Shown here: in pieces, positions 16,901-24,119 of the stretch
Layout of the letters: each line of letters starts with the position of its first letter
Position numbering within the stretch: position 1 is the first letter of the stretch
Origin: a bacterium
GTDB taxonomy: Bacteria > UBA10199 > 2-02-FULL-44-16 > JAAZCA01
Reading direction: 5' to 3'
Length of the DNA stretch: 64,000 bases
NCBI GenBank assembly: GCA_021810905.1
Contig: JAJZQH010000004.1
Span: 62,001-126,000 of the forward strand
Program-made: the position numbers and the translations under genes
The notes under the pieces: generated by a model
Database searches by the model: none
Told to the model about the DNA's origin: nothing
Seen by the model: the letters and a program-made list of their open reading frames with translations, nothing else

Positions 16901-16940
16901 ATGGATGGCCGATAAGTGGTGCTCGGCCATCCATTTTTTT
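16901..16940 (+). terminator. Strong terminator after the small gene
   Basis: ATGGATGGCCGA (16901-16912) pairs perfectly with TCGGCCATCCAT (16923-16934), followed by a T-run. Confidence 0.95.
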
Positions 16941-17033
16941 ATGGTCCTGCAAAGCTTTGCAGGACGTCAAAGGGATCTATCCGTGGGGAAAATAGAGGTG
17001 ACTTTTGGCGGCGGTTTTGTAAGGGTCCCGCGC

Positions 17034-17561
17034 ATGAAAAAATATTTACTGTTATTGCTGCTCCTCATATGGCTCGCGCCGTCCGCATCTCTGGCCGACG
17101 ACGAAGAGGCGCCGCTGGCGCACGGCGCGTATGAAGGAGATGTCACAAAGATAGCCGATGGAAACAGCATCGATGTCGACGGCGAGCGGTTTCATCTCCT
17201 TGGCGTGGACGCGCCGAGATCCAGTAAATGCCCCAAGGTCATCAACTGCAGTAACGAGGAGGCGAAAAAATTTCTGGAAGATAATGTGATGGGGCGCACT
17301 ATTACTTACGACTACGACCGGATGCTCGGTCGACGCGACAGGCACGGCGACCGTCGCATCTATCTCTACGTCGAAGGCGAGTTGATAAACGCGACATTGA
17401 TCGAGAAGGGGCTCGGTTTTGCCGACAGGTCGAGAGACTTCTCCAAGAAAGATCTCTTTCTGGGCATGGAGGACCTGGCACGCCGACGGAGCATGGGGTT
17501 GTGGCATCTGTGCCCCGTGGAATGCACCGGCAACAGGGCCTGCAGGACAAAAAACTGGTAG
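17034..17561 (+). CDS. Secreted thermonuclease-like (SNase) protein with altered active site
   Basis: The 175-residue protein opens with signal peptide MKKYLLLLLLLIWLAPSASL, indicating export; this start is preferred to an extended frame without one. The SNase fold is recognisable: GDVTKIADGNSIDVDGERF, HLLGVDAPRSSKC, NEEAKKFLEDNV, RIYLYVEGELINATLIEKGL, LARRRSMGLW. Aligned by eye with staphylococcal nuclease, the catalytic triad is lost: Arg35 to His, Glu43 to Arg (DAPR instead of DTPE), Arg87 to Asp. Calcium ligand Asp21 is Asn. Extra Cys pairs (KCPKVINC; CPVECTGNRAC) suggest disulfides. Probably non-catalytic. Confidence 0.85.
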   Translation: MKKYLLLLLLLIWLAPSASLADDEEAPLAHGAYEGDVTKIADGNSIDVDGERFHLLGVDAPRSSKCPKVINCSNEEAKKFLEDNVMGRTITYDYDRMLGRRDRHGDRRIYLYVEGELINATLIEKGLGFADRSRDFSKKDLFLGMEDLARRRSMGLWHLCPVECTGNRACRTKNW

Positions 17562-17839
17562 AGGGGACCTCTAATAACCGCCCATCTGCGTTGTTGTCAC
17601 TTCGTTCTGACGATAGCGGTTATTTGTTCCGAGCCTTCGGCTCGTCACGCATTATATTTTTGTACGTTGCCCGCAAACCCGCGACCTTCAACGGGTTGAG
17701 CCCTCCGAAGGAGGGCATATGATGACGAAGTGTCGATGCGTGGGTACCGCGCATCGACCGATGCTCACGTACTTCCTAGTACGCTCCGGTCGCGGGTTTG
17801 CGGGACGCCTAGCATCTGGGCGGTTCTTAGAGGTCCCCT
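17562..17839. repeat. 278-bp palindromic element between convergent genes
   Basis: Outer arms AGGGGACCTCTAATAACCGC (17562-17581) and GCGGTTCTTAGAGGTCCCCT (17820-17839) pair almost perfectly and extend inward through CCCATCTG/AGCATCTGGG. A 17-bp perfect inner pair, CCCGCAAACCCGCGACC (17670-17686) and GGTCGCGGGTTTGCGGG (17788-17804), and smaller hairpins lie inside. It fills the whole gap between the SNase and kinase genes. No reading frame is credible. Confidence 0.8.
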
Positions 17840-17848
17840 AGGGGTGTT

Positions 17849-19234
17849 CTAAGCTTCTGGAGATTTTGGGAAGGATACTTCGACCTTGAGTCCCCCGCCG
17901 TCCGAGTTAGCGAAAATCAACTTGAGTCCGCATATCTCCGCAATTTTGAGGCAGAGGTTGAGCCCGATTCCCGCGGCCTCGGAGCTGCTGCCTTCTCTGT
18001 TGAGCGATTCGATGAGTGTGGAAGGGAGCCCTGGCCCGTCATCTGCGACGGTGAGGAGGACACTGTCCGTCCGTTGAGCGATGGAGATTCTGCATCCGAC
18101 GCCGGCCGGGGCGTGATCTTTCGCGTTGCGGACGAGGTTGTCCACGAGCCGGAAGAGTAAGTCCGGATCCGCGTTGACCGTGACGCTTTCGAGTCCAGCG
18201 GAGTCAAATGCGATGGACTTCTTGAAAGTCCGCTCCCATCTCGCCTTGTTCTTGCCGCTCCATTTCACGAGGTCAAAAGGCCTCGGATGAAACAGCGCGA
18301 TGGAACGCGCGCTCTCGCCCACCTTGAGCACAGTATTGACGATTTCAGACATGCGCCGGATCTCCTCGAGCGAACTCTCCAGCACTTTTCTATATTCGCG
18401 AGTTCCCGCCTTCTCGTTGAGAAGGACCATCTCGGCCTCGCCCTGCAGAATTGTCAGCGGCGTGCGGAGTTCGTGCGCCACATAGCGGCTCATCTTGCCT
18501 AGCTGGCCCAACGCTTCACGTGTGCGCGTGCCCAGCAGGTTGATGCCGTCCACTATCGCCTGCAGGTATTGTCCCTGAGCGCCGAGCTCGAGCGGCCTCA
18601 GTCTCTCGATCTTGCGAGGATCCATCCCCTTGAGGTATCCCGCCACCGCTTCGACAGGTCTCAGCAAACGCCTGGCGAGCACGCGGGAGGTCACTACCGA
18701 TATGCCGATGAGCAATCCCAGCAGCAAAAGAACCTGCCACCAGAGATCTTCGAGGACTTCGGAATATTTCGGCAGCGGTATGGCTATCTGCAGATAAAAG
18801 TTCTTCTGTTTTCCGCGGCCCTTGTAAGGAATGATAACGCTTTCGTAGGTGCGCTGTTTTCCCGTGATAGTGATGAACACCGGTTTCTTTATCTCGCCGC
18901 CGAGCACGCTCGGTAAATCGTCGTAGGTCGAGCCCAGAGTGGTAAATATCAGTTTCTTCGACTGATCGAAGACTCGCACCGCCTTGTCCACCTTGTCCAT
19001 CTGCAGTGCGTCCTCGATGAAGTTGTTGAGGTACTGGAAATCCTCCAGCGACGAATAGTCGGAGATGCCCAGGGACACCAGGCTGGCGCCGGTGGCCTGA
19101 AGCTGTTTGTGAATGGATTCGATGTGACTTCGCACCAGCAGGCTGCCGCTCAAGACGGCGGCGGTGAGCGTGCTCACTGCCGTCATAACCCACATGGCGA
19201 CAGCCAGCCTTGACTGTAGAGACGCGCGTTGCAC
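17849..19234 (-). CDS. Sensor histidine kinase
   Basis: Membrane kinase of 461 residues. TM1 (about 14-34) and TM2 (about 166-183) flank a ~130-residue periplasmic sensor; HAMP follows (about 184-235). The H-box SRYVAHELRTPLTILQGEAE has phosphorylated His254. The ATPase domain shows LVDNLVRNAKDHAPAG (N-box), ADDGPGLPSTLIES and GIGLNLCLKIAE. The start is GTG 19234, the base after the regulator's stop, so both are translated from one message. A TCS controlling an envelope response is likely, but no target is proven. The secreted-protein genes on the other strand at 20095 are candidates. Confidence 0.93.
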   Translation of the reverse strand: MQRASLQSRLAVAMWVMTAVSTLTAAVLSGSLLVRSHIESIHKQLQATGASLVSLGISDYSSLEDFQYLNNFIEDALQMDKVDKAVRVFDQSKKLIFTTLGSTYDDLPSVLGGEIKKPVFITITGKQRTYESVIIPYKGRGKQKNFYLQIAIPLPKYSEVLEDLWWQVLLLLGLLIGISVVTSRVLARRLLRPVEAVAGYLKGMDPRKIERLRPLELGAQGQYLQAIVDGINLLGTRTREALGQLGKMSRYVAHELRTPLTILQGEAEMVLLNEKAGTREYRKVLESSLEEIRRMSEIVNTVLKVGESARSIALFHPRPFDLVKWSGKNKARWERTFKKSIAFDSAGLESVTVNADPDLLFRLVDNLVRNAKDHAPAGVGCRISIAQRTDSVLLTVADDGPGLPSTLIESLNREGSSSEAAGIGLNLCLKIAEICGLKLIFANSDGGGLKVEVSFPKSPEA

Positions 19235-19915
19235 TTATGCCTCTCCGAGCCAGTAGCCGAGGCCCCTTCGGCTCTTGATGAGCGGCTTGTACCCCTTGTC
19301 TATCTTCGCGCGGAGGTTGGCGATGGTGACCTCGACGATGTTGCTCTCGGGATAGTGGTTGAGATCCCAGGCCTGGTCGAGGATAGCGGCCTTCGAAAAG
19401 ATCTGCCCCGGATGGCGCGCGAGCAGGCAGAGAATCCGGAACTCCTTGCCCGTGAGGTCGATACGTTTTTCTCCTCTAAAGACCCTCTGTTTTTCGAGAT
19501 CGATTTTCAAATCCTCGAAAGCGACCAGGTTATCCTTGACCGCGTGCTCGACCGCCGCCTCCCGTCTTGTAAGCGTCCTTATCCTGGCGACGAGTTCTGC
19601 AACGTGAAAAGGCTTGCCCATGTAGTCATCCGCTCCTTGGCTCAACCCCTTGACCTTATCTTCCACTTCAGCCAGCGCGCTGAGCACGATTACCTTTGAA
19701 TGGGGCGATGACTTGCGTATTTCGTCCAGGGAATCGAGAGAATCAGCGCTACCCAGCAGCCGGTCGAGGACAATGGCATCGTAGGCGACGGATTGCAGGG
19801 CGGCCAGCATGTCGGTGACGGTTCCCACAGTGTCCACTACCATGCCGGCCTGCTCCAGGGCCTGTTTGATGAACCGCTGCACCTTCTTTTCGTCCTCCAC
19901 CACAAGTATTCTCAT
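19235..19915 (-). CDS. OmpR-family response regulator
   Basis: DNA-binding partner of the adjacent kinase. Start taken at MRILVVEDEKKVQRF (19915), giving 226 residues; an in-frame ATG at 19930 is also possible and neither has a clear ribosome binding site. Receiver domain 1-120 has the acidic pocket (VEDE), phospho-acceptor Asp51 in AIVLDRLLG and Lys in DYMGKPF. The winged helix (about 130-225) shows LTGKEFRILCLLARHPGQIF, SNIVEVTIANLRAKID and the wing RRGLGYWL. The gap to the divergent gene at 20095 is 179 bp. Confidence 0.93.
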   Translation of the reverse strand: MRILVVEDEKKVQRFIKQALEQAGMVVDTVGTVTDMLAALQSVAYDAIVLDRLLGSADSLDSLDEIRKSSPHSKVIVLSALAEVEDKVKGLSQGADDYMGKPFHVAELVARIRTLTRREAAVEHAVKDNLVAFEDLKIDLEKQRVFRGEKRIDLTGKEFRILCLLARHPGQIFSKAAILDQAWDLNHYPESNIVEVTIANLRAKIDKGYKPLIKSRRGLGYWLGEA

Positions 19916-20094
19916 ATGGGCCGCACTCATATACCAGCTGGCCTTCCGAGCGCAATAGGCGTGTGATTGCAGTCTGCGGTCGATGTCCGACGGCCGCAGG
20001 TCCATTAATAAATTTTAATTTTCATTTCATCGACGGCTCATCTTGTGGGCCTAGAGATCGGCACAATTCAAAAACGGGAAGGAGGTGAAAAAAC

Positions 20095-20475
20095 ATGAAA
20101 CGCATACTCTCAATCGCAATAGCAGTGGCATTCGCGCTCTGCTTGACCTCAGCGGCCAACGCTACCAGCAAGAAGGAAGATACTTCCAAGGTCAAGACCA
20201 ACACGGACACCGAGTATAACGTGACGGCGAAGCCGGCGACGGATACCAACACGACGACTCTGGCTAAGAAATCCAAGAAGACAGAGGCAAAGGCGACGAA
20301 GGAAGAGTCCAAGGCCAACCTGGAAGAGCAGGCCAGTGACGTGACGAAAGAAAACGTCAAATCCAATTCCAAGGAAGCCGGCAAGACAACCTTGAAGAAT
20401 GAGGAGCCGAAGGAGACCACGGTCGCCAAGAAGGTAAAGAAGACAAAGAAGACGACGGAAACGGAAACGAAGTAG
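20095..20475 (+). CDS. Exported Lys/Thr/Glu-rich protein
   Basis: 126 residues with a clear signal peptide (MKRILSIAIAVAFALCLTSA, cleavage near ANA-TS). The mature part is low-complexity: Lys, Thr, Glu, Ala and Asn, without Cys or aromatics apart from one Tyr, ending KKTKKTTETETK. It should be disordered and highly charged. The ribosome binding site is a near-perfect GGAAGGAGGTGA. It is followed on the same strand by a similar exported gene and a terminator, and diverges from a two-component system that may control it. Function unknown. Confidence 0.75.
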   Translation: MKRILSIAIAVAFALCLTSAANATSKKEDTSKVKTNTDTEYNVTAKPATDTNTTTLAKKSKKTEAKATKEESKANLEEQASDVTKENVKSNSKEAGKTTLKNEEPKETTVAKKVKKTKKTTETETK

Positions 20476-20562
20476 TCCTGCACCGACTTTGCAAACCGAA
20501 CGAAACTTCACATATGTGAAGAAAAATACAACGATCCCGTTACGGGAGGAAGGAAGTAAGCA

Positions 20563-20961
20563 ATGAAGAAAACATTAGCAATCGCAGTTGCAGTCGCCCT
20601 CTGCGCAGTCGCCTACATCGCGAATGCCCAGACCACAGCTCCCGCCAAGGCGGAAGCGAAGTCCGCAGCGGCATCCACGACGGCGCCCGCAGTGAAGGCA
20701 ACGGAAACAGCGAAGCCCGCAGTGAAGGCCACGGAAGCAACGAAGCCGGCAGTTGAAACGGCGAAGGCCGCTGAGGCCACGAAGTCGGCCAGCGACATGG
20801 CGAAGGAGAACTGCAAGAAGAAGAATCTCCTCGGCGCAGCTTTTGACGAGTGCGTGAAGAGCGAAGAAGCCAAGGCAAAGGCCGAGGCGATGAAGACCGC
20901 TCCGGCAGCCACGAAGACGGTAGCCCCGGCAGCGACGGCGACGAAGCCGGCAGCGAAGTAA
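20563..20961 (+). CDS. Exported Ala/Lys/Thr-rich protein with Cys pair
   Basis: 132 residues. Signal peptide MKKTLAIAVAVALCAVAYIA ends near ANA-QT. Repeats of the type KATETAKPAVKATEATKPAV fill residues 45-70 (K-A-T-E and A-K-P-A-V units). A central more ordered helix, MAKENCKKKNLLGAAF then DECVKSEEAKA, carries two Cys that could form a disulfide; Ala/Thr/Pro repeats follow. The ribosome binding site GGGAGGAAGG precedes ATG 20563. The composition parallels the gene at 20095 and the RlpA tail. Role unknown; a periplasmic spacer or cell-wall-bound protein is conceivable. Confidence 0.75.
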   Translation: MKKTLAIAVAVALCAVAYIANAQTTAPAKAEAKSAAASTTAPAVKATETAKPAVKATEATKPAVETAKAAEATKSASDMAKENCKKKNLLGAAFDECVKSEEAKAKAEAMKTAPAATKTVAPAATATKPAAK

Positions 20962-21010
20962 CTCATGAGGCAATCAGGCCGTTAAGGCCTTTGACCGAAG
21001 AGTCAAAAAA

Positions 21011-21037
21011 ACCCGCGTCATTGACGCGGGTTTTTTT
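21011..21037 (+). terminator. Terminator after the exported-protein pair
   Basis: ACCCGCGTC-att-GACGCGGGT stem with seven T, about 50 bp after the stop at 20961. Confidence 0.95.
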
Positions 21038-21094
21038 CTGCATGGACTTGAGGCGCGGGTATGGGGTATTAACGTCCACTCCAAGGAGGATGTC

Positions 21095-22300
21095 ATGCCT
21101 GCCGCAATACCTCTGACTCAATCAATCACGTGGGTCGGCGCGAACGACCGTGAAACCGAGCTCTTCGAAGGGATCTGGCCGCTGCCCCGGGGCGTTTCCT
21201 ATAATTCCTATCTGATCGCAGGCGAAAAGGTCGCACTCGTCGATACGGTCAAGCACACGAGCTTTGAGCGGCATCTCGAAAAAATACGCCAGACCATAGG
21301 CGATCGCACCGTCGATTATCTGATCATCAATCACATGGAACCGGATCATTCCGGGTCCGTGAACCTGCTGCTCAATGTCTTCCCGGAGCTCAAGATAGTC
21401 GGCAACAAGAAGACGGCGGATTTCCTCTCCAGATTCTACGGCGTGCGCTCGAACGTCGTCACAGTGGAAGACCGCGGAGAGCTCGATCTGGGCACGCACA
21501 AGCTCATATTCAATCTTACGCCCATGGTCCACTGGCCCGAAACCATGATGACCTACGATTCGACGGACAAGGTCCTGTTTTCCGGCGACGCGTTCGGCGG
21601 TTTCGGCGCGCTCGACGGCGGGATATTCGATGACGAAGTCGATCTCGGATATTTTGAAGACGAGATCCTCCGCTACTTCTCCAACATCGTGGCCAAGTAT
21701 GCGGTAATGGTGGAAAAGGCGATAACCAAAATTTCAGATCTCGAAATCGGCATCGTAGCCTCCACCCACGGACCGGTCTGGCGCAAGGACCCCGGAGCCA
21801 TTATCTCGCGCTATGCGCGCTGGAGCAGGCATGAGGCCGAAGAGGGCGTCACGATCGTCTACGGCTCGATGTACGGAAATACCGAGCGCATGATGGAGGC
21901 CGTTGCGCAGGGGCTCGCCGAAGAAGAGGTCTCGCGCATCCGAATACACAATGTGTCGAAGACTCACGTATCCTACCTGATACGCGACGCATGGCGTTTT
22001 CGCGCGCTGCTGCTGGGAAGCCCCACCTACGATACGAGGCTCTACCCGCCGATGGATTATTTCGTGAAGCTGATCGAACACAAGATGCTCAAGAACCGGA
22101 TACTCGGACTCTTCGGCACATACGGCTGGAGCGGAGGGGGGGTGGGGACGCTCACCGAATTCGCCAAGAACAGCTCTTGCGAACTCGTGGAGCCGGTCGT
22201 CGAGGCCCAATGCGCGCCTACCGCGGAAGATCTTAAGGCATGCAGGCTTCTCGGGCAGAACATCGTCAAGCGCCTCAAGGCATCGCCAAAAACCGCTTGA
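21095..22300 (+). CDS. FprA-type flavo-diiron protein (rubredoxin:oxygen oxidoreductase)
   Basis: Cytoplasmic enzyme that reduces O2 to water (or NO to N2O). 401 residues: a metallo-beta-lactamase-like diiron domain (about 1-250) and a flavodoxin domain (about 255-395). The diiron motif HMEPDHSG (His80, Glu82, Asp84, His85) is complete; later ligands fit FSGDAFGGFG and STHGPVWR. The FMN loop is VYGSMYGNTERMMEAVA. ATG 21095 has AAGGAGG. Electrons normally come from rubredoxin, and a rubredoxin gene lies at 27937 in the same run of genes. First gene of an oxygen/peroxide-defence cluster. Confidence 0.95.
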   Translation: MPAAIPLTQSITWVGANDRETELFEGIWPLPRGVSYNSYLIAGEKVALVDTVKHTSFERHLEKIRQTIGDRTVDYLIINHMEPDHSGSVNLLLNVFPELKIVGNKKTADFLSRFYGVRSNVVTVEDRGELDLGTHKLIFNLTPMVHWPETMMTYDSTDKVLFSGDAFGGFGALDGGIFDDEVDLGYFEDEILRYFSNIVAKYAVMVEKAITKISDLEIGIVASTHGPVWRKDPGAIISRYARWSRHEAEEGVTIVYGSMYGNTERMMEAVAQGLAEEEVSRIRIHNVSKTHVSYLIRDAWRFRALLLGSPTYDTRLYPPMDYFVKLIEHKMLKNRILGLFGTYGWSGGGVGTLTEFAKNSSCELVEPVVEAQCAPTAEDLKACRLLGQNIVKRLKASPKTA

Positions 22301-22370
22301 CTCAGGGCCATGAAAGCCATCATAAGCAAAATCCTTATCAACTCCCAAAGGGGACGGAAAGGAGAAAAAA

Positions 22371-22943
22371 ATGGAATTCAAGGGCTCAAAGACGGAGGGT
22401 AACCTGCTCACGGCCTTTGCCGGCGAGTCTCAGGCGCGCAATCGCTACACTTATTTCGCCGGACAGGCGCGCAAGGAAGGCTACGTTCAGATAGCCGACA
22501 TCTTTGATGAGACGGCGAACCAGGAGCGCGAGCACGCAAAGCGCTTCTTCAAATTTCTGCAGGGCGGCGATGTCGAGATCCACGGCTCTTTCCCGGCCGG
22601 CGTGATCGGCAAGACCTCGGAGAATCTCGCGGCGGCAGCGGTCGGCGAGAAGAACGAGTGGTCGGAGATGTATCCTGGCTTTGCGGCAATTGCGCGGAGC
22701 GAGGGCTTCGAAGAGATCGCAAAGGTATTTGACTCGATTTCCGTCGCAGAGAAGCAGCATATGAAGCGGTATCTCGATCTCAAGGCAAACATAGATGCCG
22801 GCAGGGTCTTCCACCGGGAAAAGCCGGTAGTCTGGCGCTGCAGGAACTGCGGTTTCCTTCATACCGGAACGGATGCACCCAAGGTCTGTGAGGCATGCGC
22901 TCATCCGCAGGCACACTATGAGATCCTTGGAGAAAACTGGTAA
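22371..22943 (+). CDS. Rubrerythrin
   Basis: Non-haem diiron peroxidase of 190 residues reducing H2O2 with electrons from rubredoxin. The ferritin-like four-helix part (1-145) has paired Glu/His motifs: GESQARNRYTYFA, ETANQEREHAKRFFKFL, SVAEKQHMKRYL. The C-terminal rubredoxin-like domain has CRNCG and CEACAHP knuckles. ATG 22371 follows AAAGGAG. Second in the defence cluster. Confidence 0.96.
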   Translation: MEFKGSKTEGNLLTAFAGESQARNRYTYFAGQARKEGYVQIADIFDETANQEREHAKRFFKFLQGGDVEIHGSFPAGVIGKTSENLAAAAVGEKNEWSEMYPGFAAIARSEGFEEIAKVFDSISVAEKQHMKRYLDLKANIDAGRVFHREKPVVWRCRNCGFLHTGTDAPKVCEACAHPQAHYEILGENW

Positions 22944-22959
22944 TATCAAGGGGGGGCAT

Positions 22960-23475
22960 ATGAATGAGAGAAAGGGTGCGGCAACTTTTCAGGGAAATCC
23001 GCTCACTCTTGTGGGCGATGAGTTGAAGCAGGGGGATCGCGCGCCGGACGTGGAACTCATCGATAACGATCTCGCTCCGGTAAAGCTCTCTTCCTTTCGA
23101 GGCAAGATCGCAATCATCACGTCCGTGCCGTCGCTGGATACGCCCGTCTGCGATACGGAGACGCGCCGGTTCAATCAGGAAGCCGGCAAACTCGGGCCGG
23201 ATGTGGCCGTGCTGGCGGTGAGCATGGACCTTCCCTTCGCGCAGAAGCGCTGGTGCGCTGCCGCGGGCATCGAATGGGTGCGCACGCTCTCCGATTACAG
23301 GGATGCGCGCTTCGGCACTACATTCGGCGTGCTCATCAAGGAGCTGAGGCTGCTGGCTCGCTCGATATTCGTACTGGATCGGGAAGGAACGGTCAGGTAC
23401 GTGCAGCACGTCAAGGAGATCACAAAAGAGCCGGATTACGATGCGGTTCTGAAGGCGGCAAAGGCGCTCGTGTAG
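22960..23475 (+). CDS. tpx: Thiol peroxidase (atypical 2-Cys peroxiredoxin)
   Basis: 171 residues starting MNERKGAATFQGNPLTLVGD; the longer frame to 22873 overlaps rubrerythrin and is rejected. The peroxidatic Cys lies in SLDTPVCDTETRRF and the resolving Cys in FAQKRWCAAAGIEWV, the Tpx spacing. Reduces hydroperoxides using thioredoxin-like donors in the cytoplasm. Placed 16 bp after rubrerythrin with a GGGGGG site upstream. Confidence 0.95.
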   Translation: MNERKGAATFQGNPLTLVGDELKQGDRAPDVELIDNDLAPVKLSSFRGKIAIITSVPSLDTPVCDTETRRFNQEAGKLGPDVAVLAVSMDLPFAQKRWCAAAGIEWVRTLSDYRDARFGTTFGVLIKELRLLARSIFVLDREGTVRYVQHVKEITKEPDYDAVLKAAKALV

Positions 23476-23567
23476 TCTTTTCATCAAGGCCGGGCGCGGC
23501 GAGATTGACAGGCTGCGGCGCATTGGCTATCGAATGCTGTCTTCATTTCCAAACTCTGGAGGATAAC

Positions 23568-24101
23568 ATGGCGGGGACAAACGAAAAGTCGCTGCACTGG
23601 CTTACGACTGCGCTGGAGATGGAGCGCAAGGGCAAGGCCTTTTATGACAAGGCGATTGCGGAATGCAAAAACCCTGTCGGCAAAGAGATATTCACTACGC
23701 TCGCGAAGGACGAGATCGTACATCAGGAGCGCATCAAGGCGATCTACTCGCATCTTGAGAGCGGCAAGCCCTGGAGTGAAGAGTGGGCCTCCATGAACGT
23801 CTCGCACGGAGAACTCGATCCGTTTTTCAAATCCCTTGCGGCCAGGCAGGGAGCCAACATCAAGGCGGAAACGAGCGATATCGAGGCGCTCGATGTGGGA
23901 ATCGATCTTGAGCAAAGTTCGATCGAGTTTTATGAGAAGCACCTTGGTGCGGCCGTCGATGTCAAGGAACAGGCCTTTCTCAAGAGGATGGTCGCGGAAG
24001 AAAAAACGCATCACAAAGTGCTTACCGATCTTAAATTCTATCTGACCGATCCCTCATCGTGGTTCGCGGAGCACGAACGCTCGGCTTACGATGGCGCATA
24101 G
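23568..24101 (+). CDS. Ferritin-like diiron protein (erythrin-vacuolar type)
   Basis: 177 residues from ATG 23568, preceded by GGAGG. Two helix pairs carry Glu and ExxH-like ligands: ALEMERKGKAFYDKAI, LAKDEIVHQERIKAIY, DIEALDVGIDLEQSSIEFYE, RMVAEEKTHHKVLTDLKFYL. It lacks a rubredoxin domain. Likely a peroxide- or iron-handling rubrerythrin relative. Extension of the frame to 23253 overlaps tpx and is not used. The next gene begins 18 bp later, so it is probably co-transcribed with it. Confidence 0.88.
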   Translation: MAGTNEKSLHWLTTALEMERKGKAFYDKAIAECKNPVGKEIFTTLAKDEIVHQERIKAIYSHLESGKPWSEEWASMNVSHGELDPFFKSLAARQGANIKAETSDIEALDVGIDLEQSSIEFYEKHLGAAVDVKEQAFLKRMVAEEKTHHKVLTDLKFYLTDPSSWFAEHERSAYDGA

Positions 24102-24119
24102 GGAGGCGGGAAGGATCAA

